A model generated the notes under the pieces. The model saw nothing but the letters and a program-made list of their open reading frames with translations. It made no database searches and had not been told where the DNA came from. Shown here in pieces: positions 9,119-18,446 of a stretch of 64,000 bases of DNA. The DNA comes from Dehalococcoidales bacterium. GTDB lineage: Bacteria > Chloroflexota > Dehalococcoidia > Dehalococcoidales > Fen-1064. The first letter of the stretch is position 1. The number at the start of each line of letters is the position of its first letter. Location of the stretch: positions 1 to 64,000 of the forward strand of contig JADHXC010000007.1 in NCBI GenBank assembly GCA_016783135.1. Reading direction: 5' to 3'. The translations under genes and the position numbers were made by a program.

Positions 9119-9313
9119 GTGCCGTTCATAACAATCAAGCAGGCGGCAGAGATGCTGCGAGTGCATCCGAACACAATACGCAACTGGATAAGAGCCGGCA
9201 TCCTTCGACACTATCAAGTCGGCCGGGGCTACAAGGTCCTGTTGAAGACCGAGGATATAGAACGGGTTTTCAGGGAGACAGAGACAATGGAGCACACGGA
9301 CAGGGCAGGTTAG
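9119..9313 (+). CDS. Small excisionase/MerR-type helix-turn-helix protein
   Basis: 64 residues starting at GTG, nearly all a winged-helix DNA-binding domain of the HTH_17/excisionase type: FITIKQAAEMLRVHPNTIRN for the helix-turn-helix, then GYKVLLKTEDIERV for the wing and third helix. Such proteins act as excision factors of integrated elements or as small regulators. No integrase is next to it; a zinc-ribbon gene follows 43 bp later, likely in one transcript. Its AT-rich promoter differs from the surroundings and hints at foreign origin. Confidence 0.75.
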   Translation: MPFITIKQAAEMLRVHPNTIRNWIRAGILRHYQVGRGYKVLLKTEDIERVFRETETMEHTDRAG

Positions 9314-9356
9314 GTCCTCGCTGATTTCGACAGCGGTGCCATAAGGAGGTGCACTG

Positions 9357-9569
9357 ATGTACAGTACATACTTAAGACTGAAGGCTTGTCCCAAGTGCGG
9401 GGGAGACATACTGGTTGACAGAGTCGTTGAAGGTGATGATGTATGTATACAGTGTGGCTTTCGGGGATTCGCAAGAGTCGCAGACGATGAAGGTCCCGAG
9501 GGCCAACTGGAGAAGGCGGCCCCCCGCGCAAGAAGACAGACCAGCAGCAGGGCTACCAGCAAAGTATGA
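9357..9569 (+). CDS. Small zinc-ribbon protein
   Basis: 70 residues from an ATG with an excellent AAGGAGG site 7 nt upstream. CPKCGGD at residues 11-17 and CIQCG at about 31-35 form a four-cysteine zinc ribbon; the C-terminal half is charged and basic (APRARRQTSSRATSK) and probably disordered. It follows the HTH gene and probably shares its promoter. A nucleic-acid or protein-binding accessory role is plausible, but there is no family name. Confidence 0.65.
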   Translation: MYSTYLRLKACPKCGGDILVDRVVEGDDVCIQCGFRGFARVADDEGPEGQLEKAAPRARRQTSSRATSKV

Positions 9570-9677
9570 CGCGACGGTTACAACAGGCGGCTGATACTGC
9601 CGCATGACGACGGGTGTCTGCTATCAAAGGCTTGCGCAGGTAAGCAGGGCGTATGAGGGGATAGTGTGAGTCTGGTT

Positions 9678-10994
9678 CTACTCTGCGATAACCTTCCGGG
9701 ACACCTCCTGGGTACGCTTCGCAAGGTCGGAAATAGTGCACTCGGCGTAGCCGCGTACTGCGCTGAAGAGGCGGTCATTCAGGACGCCCACCCACTTCTG
9801 CGGCAGCGCATCGGCACCGAGCATCAGCCCGCAGATTGAACCGGCGGTAGCCCCGTTGCAGTCGGTATCCCATCCGCCACGCACGGCAGCAACAATGGTG
9901 GCCTCGTAGTACAGATTGCCCGTCATCAGCGCCATCACGACCAGCGCGGCGTTGTTGATGGTATGCACCGTGTGGTAATGCCCGTACTTCTCGTTGATTC
10001 TTACCCAGACCTTTTCCCATTCGGCCAGTTCCTTGCTCCATGCCACCGTGTCCCTGGTAGCTTCGGCAAGACGGCACTGCTCCGGAATCTCGGAAAGGCC
10101 GATACGTATTACCTCCTCGACATCATCGGTGACAAAGGCCGCGGCCAGCATTGCGGCAACGAACATCTCCCCGTATATGCCGTTCTTGACGTGGGAGACA
10201 ACAGCATCGCGGTAGGCGAACTCGGCGGCCTTCTCCGGCCAGCCGGGGCAGACATAGCCCAGGATATCGGCCCGAATCTGCGCACCTATCCACTCGCGGT
10301 AGGGATTGCGGTACGTGGCGGACTCCGGCGGCCAGACTTGGTTGACCAGGTTGCGGTAGGCCGCCCTTTCTGCGGTGTAGACAATGTAGTACGGCATCCG
10401 GCTGAGCCAGGTATTGGCTACGTTTCGTGATGTGAAATCCGGCCCGTGACTTTCCAGTATGTGAAGGCCCAGCACCGGGTAGTCCATGTCGTCGTCCCGG
10501 GCCATGTACTGGATTCTGCCCCGGGTGCAGTCCGCCATCCGGAGTTCGAGCCCGTCCGGATGATTGTCGACCAGGGGGAAGTAGTCATTGAGCGGCAGGG
10601 CATCGGCGAATTGCAGGTAGCTGTCAATCTGTTCCTTGTTCCAGCCCTCGACAGGCTTTCCCAGGATGCAGCCTGCCGCCCGGCCCAGCCAGGCCCCGTG
10701 AATGCGGTCGAACACCTGTTCATCGGTGAGGTCGCACTCCATGCGTCGCGGACCGTCCGGGCGTTGTGCCCGGATATCTTCCAGTGTGCACGGTTCTGTG
10801 TAGGGAAACGACTCCTCCGGTTGCAGGCCCTCGAGGCCGTGCAGGATGGCATAGAGTTCCACTCCCTTCAGACCGTCGTTCCTCTGTAATGCCTTCTCCA
10901 CCTGCTCCTCGATAGTTTCGATATCACAGCCTTCCTGCCGGCGCTGCACAATCTCATTGCGGATAAGGTCTGCCAGTTCCTCAAACGTTGCCAT
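9678..10994 (-). CDS. ADP-ribosylglycohydrolase family protein
   Basis: 438 residues. The family (DraG/ARH-like) hydrolyses ADP-ribosyl bonds or related N-glycosides using two Mg ions. Motifs seen: GAWLGRAAGCILGKPVEG, ARDDDMDYPVLG, and the signature GGWDTDCNGATAGS near the C-terminus, whose aspartates bind metal. The ATG at 10994 has GGAGG 9 nt upstream; a longer in-frame start would run into the upstream kinase gene. It is the last gene of a three-gene operon after a nucleoside hydrolase and a PfkB kinase (34-nt gap). Context favours breakdown of ADP-ribose or nucleoside glycosides rather than regulation of nitrogenase. Confidence 0.88.
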   Translation of the reverse strand: MATFEELADLIRNEIVQRRQEGCDIETIEEQVEKALQRNDGLKGVELYAILHGLEGLQPEESFPYTEPCTLEDIRAQRPDGPRRMECDLTDEQVFDRIHGAWLGRAAGCILGKPVEGWNKEQIDSYLQFADALPLNDYFPLVDNHPDGLELRMADCTRGRIQYMARDDDMDYPVLGLHILESHGPDFTSRNVANTWLSRMPYYIVYTAERAAYRNLVNQVWPPESATYRNPYREWIGAQIRADILGYVCPGWPEKAAEFAYRDAVVSHVKNGIYGEMFVAAMLAAAFVTDDVEEVIRIGLSEIPEQCRLAEATRDTVAWSKELAEWEKVWVRINEKYGHYHTVHTINNAALVVMALMTGNLYYEATIVAAVRGGWDTDCNGATAGSICGLMLGADALPQKWVGVLNDRLFSAVRGYAECTISDLAKRTQEVSRKVIAE

Positions 10995-11028
10995 TACATC
11001 TGTCCTCCATTGAGTAGCCATACCGTGA

Positions 11029-11946
11029 TTACACACTGTCCGGATTTGAGAGAAACCTGTCCACCTCGGCGGCGGTGGGCATCGAGGTCTGTGCTCCTCT
11101 GACACCGGCTGATAACGCCGCTGCCGCAGATGCCCTTCGTAATGCCTCTTTCACCGGTATGCCGAAGGACAGGCTACAGGCGAAGACCCCGCAGAAGCAG
11201 TCGCCCGTCCCGACGGTGTCGACGACGCTGACGGGAAAGGCTTCCTGGTGGTACGTCTCATGGTTGGTGACGAGTAGTGCCCCCTTTTTGCCAAGGGTTA
11301 CCAGGACGTTGGCAACCCCCCATTGCAGCAGCTCGTTGGCCAGTGCTTCGTTCTCACCGTCACCGACAATGGCCCTCAACTCAGGCTGATTGCAGATAAG
11401 ATATTCCACAGCCCGAAGTGTTTCTCCGGCCGGTCTTTCCTGGCAGGCCGGGGCCATATTCCACAGTACCGTCATCCTGCGCTTCTTACATTCGCGGATA
11501 ATGGCTTCGGTGCTTGCCTGCGGTACTTCGTTCTGAAAGAGGGATACCACCTTTTCGTCCGGGGAATGCTCCGGAAAGGTAACGTCGTCAGGGCCGAAGA
11601 GGAAGTTCGCTCCGGGAGTCACGGCAATCAGGTTTTCCCCATGCCTGTCCACGATTATCTGGGCGATGCCGGAATGGATACCCTTCTTCACGGTGACATT
11701 CCGCGCGGAGACACCCGCTTCTTCCAGGCTGGTCAGTCTATCGCGGCCGGGAGCATCATCACCCACGCAACCGTACATCTCGACGGCTGCTCCTGCCCGT
11801 GCTGCGGCCACTGCCTGGTTGGCACCCTTGCCACCGGGGAAGGTCTCAAAGCGGCCACCGGTCATCGTCTCTCCCGGCACAGGCAGGGTTTCGACATAGG
11901 TAACAAGGTCAGTATTGATGCTGCCGAAGACCAGTACTCGTCCCAC
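11029..11946 (-). CDS. PfkB-family sugar kinase, ribokinase-like
   Basis: 305 residues, GTG start with GGAG 8 nt upstream. The N-terminal ribokinase signature FPGGKGANQAVAAARAGA and the C-terminal DTVGTGDCFCGVFA (anion hole and catalytic Asp) are intact. Likely phosphorylates ribose released by the nucleoside hydrolase encoded 28 nt upstream, though other PfkB substrates such as nucleosides cannot be excluded. Middle gene of the nucleoside/ADP-ribose operon. Confidence 0.85.
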   Translation of the reverse strand: MGRVLVFGSINTDLVTYVETLPVPGETMTGGRFETFPGGKGANQAVAAARAGAAVEMYGCVGDDAPGRDRLTSLEEAGVSARNVTVKKGIHSGIAQIIVDRHGENLIAVTPGANFLFGPDDVTFPEHSPDEKVVSLFQNEVPQASTEAIIRECKKRRMTVLWNMAPACQERPAGETLRAVEYLICNQPELRAIVGDGENEALANELLQWGVANVLVTLGKKGALLVTNHETYHQEAFPVSVVDTVGTGDCFCGVFACSLSFGIPVKEALRRASAAAALSAGVRGAQTSMPTAAEVDRFLSNPDSV

Positions 11947-11974
11947 TGCCGTATATCTCCGCTGTACCTGCTGA

Positions 11975-12853
11975 CTACTTAAACACGGAGAAGTAGTGCT
12001 CGAAGAACCGCGCGCTGTCCACCTGCAGGGCTACATTATGCTTTCCGGTGTCGTCCGGTGTCCAGAGCGTCATTCCCGCCAGTTCCGGACTGGCAAGCTC
12101 TACCTCTATGGTTCCTCTCTCAAATCCACAGATACGGTCGTCAAAGATAGTCGTAGCTGCCAGAGGGTCATGAAAGGTGACGATTTCTCTTCCCTGGAAC
12201 CATACCTCCGCAAAGTCCAGTACGGGCCGGTGCAGGTCAGAGGTCAGTCTCTCCCGGAACTGCTGCACAGGCATGGTTACCTGGCGGGTTACATCAAGAC
12301 CGATAGAGCGGTGTATGTCGGGAGTAGCTCGATACACTATCGCCAGCGCGTGGGGGTCGCAGAGAGCATTCCACTCTCTCCGCGGGATACCAGCCTGTAG
12401 ATTACTGAACGACCCACACATCATCACCAGGCCTCTGAGGAGAGAGGGAATACCAGGGTCTATCTTGAAGAGGAGGCCGATATTGGTTAGTGGGCCGACA
12501 GCGAGTAGAGTAACCTCCCCGGGGTGTTCGCGGATTGTCCGCCGCAGGAACTCTACGGCCTGTCCCCGGGGGAACTCGCTGACATACTCCCATTTCTGGA
12601 GGGCGGCGGCCTGTGGTGACTGTTTCTGTTTCTGTGGAATGAGCAGGGGTTCCTCACAGCCGGGGTAGATGGGGACTTCCTTCCCGGCGACTTTGCAGAG
12701 GACGCTTGCCAGCATAGCCCGTCGGTCAGCTTCACCGGTAACCGTGGTTATGCCCAGGAGTTCGCATTCCGGCTGGGCAAGAAGATATGCCAGGCAGACG
12801 GCATCATCAATATCGGAGCCGATATCCGTATCAAAGAGGACCTTTACTGTCAC
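11975..12853 (-). CDS. Inosine-uridine-preferring nucleoside hydrolase family protein
   Basis: 292 residues. Hydrolyses ribonucleosides to base and ribose using a bound calcium. The N-terminal [18 protein letters not shown] carries the Ca-binding aspartates (canonical D-x-D-x-G-x-D-D), and [13 protein letters not shown] and FHDPLAA are further family motifs. First gene of the operon with the sugar kinase and ADP-ribosylglycohydrolase, fitting ribose recovery from nucleosides. Base preference cannot be read. Confidence 0.88.
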   Translation of the reverse strand: MTVKVLFDTDIGSDIDDAVCLAYLLAQPECELLGITTVTGEADRRAMLASVLCKVAGKEVPIYPGCEEPLLIPQKQKQSPQAAALQKWEYVSEFPRGQAVEFLRRTIREHPGEVTLLAVGPLTNIGLLFKIDPGIPSLLRGLVMMCGSFSNLQAGIPRREWNALCDPHALAIVYRATPDIHRSIGLDVTRQVTMPVQQFRERLTSDLHRPVLDFAEVWFQGREIVTFHDPLAATTIFDDRICGFERGTIEVELASPELAGMTLWTPDDTGKHNVALQVDSARFFEHYFSVFK

Positions 12854-12935
12854 TGCATTGCCCCCTGTCCCTCCCGACTACGTGTGGCGTGCCCATCATT
12901 GATTACGAGGATGACCTGCGGGTGAACCGGGTCTG

Positions 12936-13012
12936 TGGCGTCCCTGGCAGGATTCGAACCTGCGACCCGCTGCTTAGAAGGCAGCCGCTCTATCCAGCTG
13001 AGCTACAGGGAC
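12936..13012 (-). tRNA. tRNA-Arg (anticodon TCT)
   Basis: The reverse strand folds as a complete tRNA: acceptor GTCCCTG/CAGGGAC, D arm GCTC...GAGC, anticodon stem GCTGC/GCAGC around loop CTTCTAA (anticodon TCT, reads AGA/AGG), T arm GCAGG TTCGAAT CCTGC, discriminator G and an encoded CCA. Confidence 0.95.
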
Positions 13013-13109
13013 AGGCTCATTGGTCAGTCTTAATGTACCATCGAGACGAAGTGCAGTCAAGGAACTGGCTGTTATCCTGTGTCCCTCAACAGTATGTTAC
13101 CGTTTCATT

Positions 13110-13607
13110 CTAACCTTGCCACATGCCATATAACGTAAGCCCGGACAGGGACAGGCAGGTGACAATCGCCCCGGCAATCAATACGCCGATGAAGATAGAC
13201 AGCATGGCATGTCTGAATCGCAGCCCGAAGAGAACGGCTGCCAGCGAACCGGTCCAGGCTCCGGTCACCGGCAGGGGAATGGCGACGAAAAGTACCAGGC
13301 CGATTCTTTTGTACTTTTCGATGATTCTTCCCCGTCGGCGCGTCCGTTCGAAGAGCCAGGTCAGGATACGGTCGAAGAAGGGCACTCTGCTGAGGTACCG
13401 GGTGGCTGAATTGAGGAAGAGCAGGATGAAGGGTATCGGCAGGAGATTGCCGATGACGGCCAGTAGCAGGGCGTAATACCATGGGAAGTCAAACAGGCCT
13501 ATTGCCACCGGGATACCACCGCGGAGTTCGAGGATTGGCAGGGCTGAAGTGACGAGGACTACCAGTTCTTTGGCGAAACCCAGGTTGAGAAGTTCTTCCG
13601 GGGACAC
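13110..13607 (-). CDS. Small multi-drug export family membrane protein (COG2426-like)
   Basis: 165 residues, GTG start with AAGGAG close upstream. Four or so hydrophobic segments and the family landmarks ALPILELRGGIPVAIG near the N-terminus and PLPVTGAWTGSLAA in the middle, which look like paired re-entrant motifs. The COG2426 family is annotated as small multi-drug export proteins, but transport has little direct support. It stands alone between tRNA-Arg and dxs. Confidence 0.8.
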   Translation of the reverse strand: MSPEELLNLGFAKELVVLVTSALPILELRGGIPVAIGLFDFPWYYALLLAVIGNLLPIPFILLFLNSATRYLSRVPFFDRILTWLFERTRRRGRIIEKYKRIGLVLFVAIPLPVTGAWTGSLAAVLFGLRFRHAMLSIFIGVLIAGAIVTCLSLSGLTLYGMWQG

Positions 13608-13931
13608 GTTTCTCCTTGGCGTTTCTGAAAGATAATTTCGCTATGTCGTCGGGCTATGGTCTTGGTGGAGTCTAACAAATGGAGTTTGGGTAGTCAAGTT
13701 GGTGGACTCGTCCGGTATACCAGTACTCAGTTGCAGAAATACAACGTAGTATGTTCCGCAGGATGAGACCCTTCGGCTTCGGCCTAAGCTCAGGGTGACA
13801 CATCATTGACATGTCATTGTAAGCCTCCTTACTTTGTCGTGTTACCCTTCTATCTGAACAAGAGCAGTCGGTTGGAGGAACGTATCTTGACATCAAAACA
13901 TGACGTTGCTAGTATGGAGTCAGGTTTAGAC
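13608..13931. other. Intergenic region upstream of dxs with a dispersed-repeat-like sequence
   Basis: No gene is seen. At 13761-13801 lies a short GC-rich imperfect inverted repeat, ACCCT...AGGGT around a run rich in TTCGGC, of the kind scattered between genes in many bacterial genomes; only this copy is in the window. TTGACA at 13806 could be a -35 element but its -10 partner is poor. Confidence 0.35.
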
Positions 13932-15833
13932 ATGAGCAAGTATCTGGACCGCATCAATAGCCCGGCGGACCTGAAGAAGCTGGCCGAACCCGAACTCAAG
14001 GAGTTAGCTTCCGAGATTCGCCAGAAGCTGGTATCGGTTGTCCTCGACAATGGAGGCCACCTGGCTTCCAATCTGGGCGTGGTCGAACTGACCATCGCAC
14101 TGCACCGTGTATACAATAGCCCACGAGACAAGATTGTCTGGGACGTTGGGCATCAGGCTTATCCCCACAAGCTGCTCACCGGCAGGAAGGATAGTTTTGC
14201 CACCCTGCGGCAGTTCGGTGGCTTGTCTGGTTTCACCTGTCGTGCTGAAAGCGAGCATGACCCGTTTGGTGCCGGTCACGCCAGTACCTCGATTTCGGCG
14301 GCTCTCGGAATGGCGGTTGCTCGCGACCTCTCCGGCGCCGATTACGATGTAGTCGCCGTTATTGGTGATGGCGCTGTGACCGGGGGGATGGCACTTGAGG
14401 GTCTGAATCAGGTGGGGCACCTGGCCTCACGGCTGGTCGTCATCCTTAATGATAACGGTATGTCGATATCACCCACCGTCGGTGCCCTAGCCAAGCTGCT
14501 TAGCCGGGTTCGATTTGACGACCGTTATACCCGGGCAAAGGAGAGGAGTAAGCGGCTTTTGGACCGTTTGCCCTGGGGCCAGAAGGTCTGGTGGGCAGGG
14601 AGACGGGTTGAGCACGGCATGAAGGGGCTGATGTTGCCAACGGTCCTCTGGGAGGAGCTTGGTTTCACTTATATGGGGCCGGCGGATGGCCACAACATTC
14701 ACGAGTTGGAGTCTGTGCTGGCTCAGGCAAGGGACTACCGCCGCAGGCCAATCTTGGTACATGTTGTTACTACCAAGGGGAAAGGACACCTTCCCGCTGA
14801 AGGTAATGCCGTTTACTTCCACGGCGTGTCGGCTAATAACACCACCGCTCACTCGACACCGACATACAGCGAGGTATTTGCTCAGACCACGCTCCGATTG
14901 GCTCGGGAAGAGCCCCGGCTGGTGGCGATTACTCCGGCGATGCCGGAGGGGAACCACCTGAGTATTGTTGCCGCTGAGTTCCCGGACCGGGTGTTTGATG
15001 TTGGCATCTGCGAGCAGCATGCCGTCACCTTTGCTGCCGGACTGGCCACTCAGGGCTACATCCCCGTGGTCGCCATATACTCCACTTTCCTGCAACGCTC
15101 CTTTGACCAGATAATCCATGATGTCTGCCTTCAGGACCTGCCGGTGGTGTTTGCCATCGACCGTGGTGGCATTGTTGGCGATGATGGCAAAACGCACCAG
15201 GGTACCTTTGATATCTCCTACCTGACAATGATACCGAATCTCATTGTTGCCGCTCCCAAGGATGAGAACGAGCTTCAGCACCTGCTCTATACGGCAACCA
15301 GGTCAGCGCACCCGATGGCAGTCCGGTACCCTCGAAGTACCGGGCTGGGAGTAGAAATGGACCAGGAGTTGCATATTATCCCCATCGGCAAGGGTGAGGT
15401 ACTGAAAGACGGAGATGATATCGCCATCGTGGCTATCGGGTCGATGGTAGCCCCGGCCATGAAAGCGGCTGAAAAACTGGCAGCCAGCGGCATTGAGGCT
15501 GCCGTAATCAATGCCCGCTTTGCCAAACCCCTGGACTCCAAGCTTCTGATTGATGTCGCCGGTCGGGTCAAGCGGGTTATCACTGTTGAAGAGAATGTTC
15601 TCAGCAGCGGCTTCGGCAGCAGCGTGGCCGACCTCTTTCAGAAGACAGGTATGGACGATGTCCAGGTCAGATGCATCGGGCTTCCTGACGAGTTTATTGA
15701 GCACGGCCCTCAGGCGGTGCTTCGCTCACGGTATGGGCTGGATGCCGAAGGGATAGGCCGGCAGGTGCTGGCCCTGTTCCCAGTGCTTCAGCAGAAGGCA
15801 GCATCAACACGGAGTATTGAGGCTATCCATTAA
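13932..15833 (+). CDS. dxs: 1-deoxy-D-xylulose-5-phosphate synthase
   Basis: Condenses pyruvate and glyceraldehyde-3-phosphate, the first step of the MEP isoprenoid pathway; TPP-dependent. From the ATG at 13932 the protein is 633 residues, the normal length, beginning YLDRINSPADLKKL as in homologues; longer in-frame starts add a non-homologous leader. TPP motif GDGAVTGGMALEG...NDNGMSIS, the DXS-typical DRGGIVGDDGKTHQG and EENVLSSGFGS are present. No other MEP gene is near; it precedes glycolytic genes, one of which (tpiA) supplies its triose substrate. Confidence 0.95.
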   Translation: MSKYLDRINSPADLKKLAEPELKELASEIRQKLVSVVLDNGGHLASNLGVVELTIALHRVYNSPRDKIVWDVGHQAYPHKLLTGRKDSFATLRQFGGLSGFTCRAESEHDPFGAGHASTSISAALGMAVARDLSGADYDVVAVIGDGAVTGGMALEGLNQVGHLASRLVVILNDNGMSISPTVGALAKLLSRVRFDDRYTRAKERSKRLLDRLPWGQKVWWAGRRVEHGMKGLMLPTVLWEELGFTYMGPADGHNIHELESVLAQARDYRRRPILVHVVTTKGKGHLPAEGNAVYFHGVSANNTTAHSTPTYSEVFAQTTLRLAREEPRLVAITPAMPEGNHLSIVAAEFPDRVFDVGICEQHAVTFAAGLATQGYIPVVAIYSTFLQRSFDQIIHDVCLQDLPVVFAIDRGGIVGDDGKTHQGTFDISYLTMIPNLIVAAPKDENELQHLLYTATRSAHPMAVRYPRSTGLGVEMDQELHIIPIGKGEVLKDGDDIAIVAIGSMVAPAMKAAEKLAASGIEAAVINARFAKPLDSKLLIDVAGRVKRVITVEENVLSSGFGSSVADLFQKTGMDDVQVRCIGLPDEFIEHGPQAVLRSRYGLDAEGIGRQVLALFPVLQQKAASTRSIEAIH

Positions 15834-15908
15834 TCACGAATATCGGACCAACTTAACCACAGTTCGCATAATAACAACCATCGGGAATCTTGCTGGCAAG
15901 GGTGAGAG

Positions 15909-17105
15909 ATGAACAAACTGACGGTCAGGGATATTGAAGTCAGGGACAAGCGGGTACTGGTTCGGGTGGACTTCAACGTGCCTCTGGATGAGAAGACCGG
16001 GGCGATTACTGACGACAGCCGTATCCGGGCAACACTTCCCACCATTCAGTACCTTATTGACCAGGGGGCCAGGGTTATTCTGGCCACTCACCTGGGACGA
16101 CCCGAGGGAAGGGTAGACAGTAAACTGCGGGTTACCGTGGTTGCCCAGCGGCTGTCACAGCTCCTAGGCAAGCAGGTAGGAGTAACCAATAACTGCATCG
16201 GTGCGGAAACGGAGAAATCGATAGAGACTCTCAGGAGCGGAGATGTCATCCTTCTGGAGAACCTGCGTTTCCATTCCTCCGAGGAGAGAGACAGCCCGGT
16301 CTTCGCCCGTGCTCTGGCAAGGTTTGCCGATCTGTATGTCAATGATGCCTTCGGCACATCGCACCGCAGCCATACCTCGATAGTGCGTATCAGCGAGCAT
16401 CTGCCTGCGGTTGCCGGTCTGCTTCTGGAGAAGGAGCTGAACACCCTCGGCGGTCTACTGGAGAACCCTGCACATCCCTTCGCCGCTCTTCTTGGTGGTG
16501 CCAAGGTTAGCGACAAGGTTGGTATGGTGGAGAACATACTGACCAAAGTAGACTGCCTTCTCATTGGCGGTGGCATGGCAGCTACCTTCCTGAAGGCCAG
16601 AGGGTATGAAGTAGGCAAGTCCCTCATCGAGGAAGACCGGCTTGAGACTGCAGCCAACCTGATGCAAAAGGCGTCCGATGGTGGAGTGCATCTCCTGTTG
16701 CCGGTCGATGTGGTTGTCGCCGATGACATTGATGCTGAGGCTGGTGTAGTGACAGTACAGGTTGAGAACATCGGTAAGACACAGCGGATTGCTGATATCG
16801 GTCCGCAGACAACGAAGGCCTTCTACGAGGAGCTACGCAGGTGCCGTACCATTTTCTGGAACGGGCCTATGGGTGTTTATGAGATACCACGGTTCGCTGA
16901 GGGTACGCGCGCCATGGCCAAGCTCCTTGCCGGTAGCCAGGCGGCGACTATCCTCGGCGGAGGCTCCACTGCCGAAATAGCGACAAACATGGGTCTGGCT
17001 GACCAGATGACCTTTATTTCCACTGGTGGTGGGGCTTCACTGAGATTCCTTGGAGGCGAGTCCTTGCCGGGAGTAGAGGCACTGCATGACAGGGAGGAAA
17101 CCTGA
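15909..17105 (+). CDS. pgk: Phosphoglycerate kinase
   Basis: 398 residues, full length. Interconverts 1,3-bisphosphoglycerate/ADP and 3-phosphoglycerate/ATP. RVLVRVDFNVPLDE (substrate site), ATHLGRPEG, LLGGAKVSDKVGMVEN and the C-terminal ATILGGGSTAEI are all present. First of a co-directional run pgk-apgM-tpiA-miaA; no glyceraldehyde-3-phosphate dehydrogenase gene is in the window. Confidence 0.96.
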   Translation: MNKLTVRDIEVRDKRVLVRVDFNVPLDEKTGAITDDSRIRATLPTIQYLIDQGARVILATHLGRPEGRVDSKLRVTVVAQRLSQLLGKQVGVTNNCIGAETEKSIETLRSGDVILLENLRFHSSEERDSPVFARALARFADLYVNDAFGTSHRSHTSIVRISEHLPAVAGLLLEKELNTLGGLLENPAHPFAALLGGAKVSDKVGMVENILTKVDCLLIGGGMAATFLKARGYEVGKSLIEEDRLETAANLMQKASDGGVHLLLPVDVVVADDIDAEAGVVTVQVENIGKTQRIADIGPQTTKAFYEELRRCRTIFWNGPMGVYEIPRFAEGTRAMAKLLAGSQAATILGGGSTAEIATNMGLADQMTFISTGGGASLRFLGGESLPGVEALHDREET

Positions 17106-17151
17106 GCATAAACGGGGTATCTGCGTATTAAGGAGGGGGTAAGGGGGTGAG

Positions 17152-18369
17152 GTGGGCACCAGAGTTGATAGTCTGGAGTTGATGAAACAGCTTTCCAGGT
17201 CTTCGCCCAGCAAGATAGTGCTGCTGGTTGTGGACGGTATCGGCGGGTTGCCCCGACCGGAGACCGGCAGGACAGAACTGGAGACAGCGCGGACACCGAA
17301 TCTTGATGCACTGGCGAGCAGAGGGGTGTCTGGTCTAGCTGACCCGGTTGGCCCCGGAATTACGCCGGGCAGTGCCCCGGGCCATACGGCTTTGTTCGGC
17401 TATGACCCGCTTACTGCCGACATTGGTCGTGGGATCCTTGAGGCGGTGGGGATAGATTTTGACCTGCAACCACAAGATGTGGCCGCCCGTGGGAACTTCT
17501 GCACCGTGGACAGTTCCGGGCTGGTTACGGACCGACGTGCCGGCCGCATATCCACCGAGGAGTGTACTGAGTTGTGCCAACAACTGGATGGCCTGACAGT
17601 CGATGGTGTGACTGTAATTGTGCGTCCGGTAAGGGAACACCGCTTCATAGCCGTGTTCCGCGGTGGAGGTCTTGTTCCTCAGGTGACAGAATCCGACCCT
17701 CAGCAGGTGGGACTTGCTCCGGTGACTATCACCGCTCTATCCCCAGCGGCCGGGAAGATGGCAGCGGTTGCTAACCGGTTCGCCGTTCGGGCAGGGGAAG
17801 TCCTTGCCGGTCATTATCCCGCCAACATGGTCCTCCTGCGCGGTTTCTCTGAGAAACCTCACTTTGAGACCATGACCGAGATATACAAGCTGAAACCGGC
17901 AGCGATTGCCTCTTACCCCATGTATCGCGGGCTGTCCAGGCTGGTGGGCATGGATGTTCTCGATACCGGGCCCACGATTGAGGACGAGTTCAGCACCTTG
18001 AAGCAGAGCTACGCTGCCTATGATTTCTTCTTTCTCCACGTGAAGGCGACCGATTCCGCCGGAGAAGATGGCGATTTCGACCGGAAGGTAAAGGTCATCG
18101 AGCAGGTCGATGAGGTATTACCGGAGTTGACCGGTCTGGAACCGGAAGTGATTGTGGTCACCGGAGACCACTCGACACCGGCCCTGCTGAAAGCGCATAG
18201 CTGGCATCCGGTACCGGTGCTGCTGTACTCACCGTGGTGTCGACCGGACCGTGCCACCGAGTTCTCGGAGTCGGCCTGTGTAGTTGGTGGACTGGGAAGA
18301 TTTCCGGCCACACAGATAATGCCCCTGGCGATGGCCCACGCTCTCAAGCTGGCCAAGTTCGGGGCATGA
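17152..18369 (+). CDS. apgM: 2,3-bisphosphoglycerate-independent phosphoglycerate mutase, archaeal type
   Basis: 405 residues of the alkaline-phosphatase superfamily; interconverts 3- and 2-phosphoglycerate with two metal ions. KIVLLVVDGIGGLPRPE carries the first metal Asp, GSAPGHTALFGYDP the catalytic Ser/Thr region, and VTGDHSTPALLKAHSWHPVP the C-terminal metal ligands. GTG start behind a run of G-rich Shine-Dalgarno sequence; an ATG ten codons later (17182) also has GGAG upstream. Lies 46 bp after pgk and before tpiA. Confidence 0.92.
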   Translation: MGTRVDSLELMKQLSRSSPSKIVLLVVDGIGGLPRPETGRTELETARTPNLDALASRGVSGLADPVGPGITPGSAPGHTALFGYDPLTADIGRGILEAVGIDFDLQPQDVAARGNFCTVDSSGLVTDRRAGRISTEECTELCQQLDGLTVDGVTVIVRPVREHRFIAVFRGGGLVPQVTESDPQQVGLAPVTITALSPAAGKMAAVANRFAVRAGEVLAGHYPANMVLLRGFSEKPHFETMTEIYKLKPAAIASYPMYRGLSRLVGMDVLDTGPTIEDEFSTLKQSYAAYDFFFLHVKATDSAGEDGDFDRKVKVIEQVDEVLPELTGLEPEVIVVTGDHSTPALLKAHSWHPVPVLLYSPWCRPDRATEFSESACVVGGLGRFPATQIMPLAMAHALKLAKFGA

Positions 18370-18446
18370 AGGTATTTTCCCTGTCAGTAATTGCCTGACG
18401 TTATGTGTAGCTGACCGGGGTAGTAAACTTATTCAGGAGGAACAGA

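Noticed and set aside
14487-15281. 264-codon reverse frame over dxs
   Set aside because: Shadow of dxs; no ribosome site and no recognisable protein motif.
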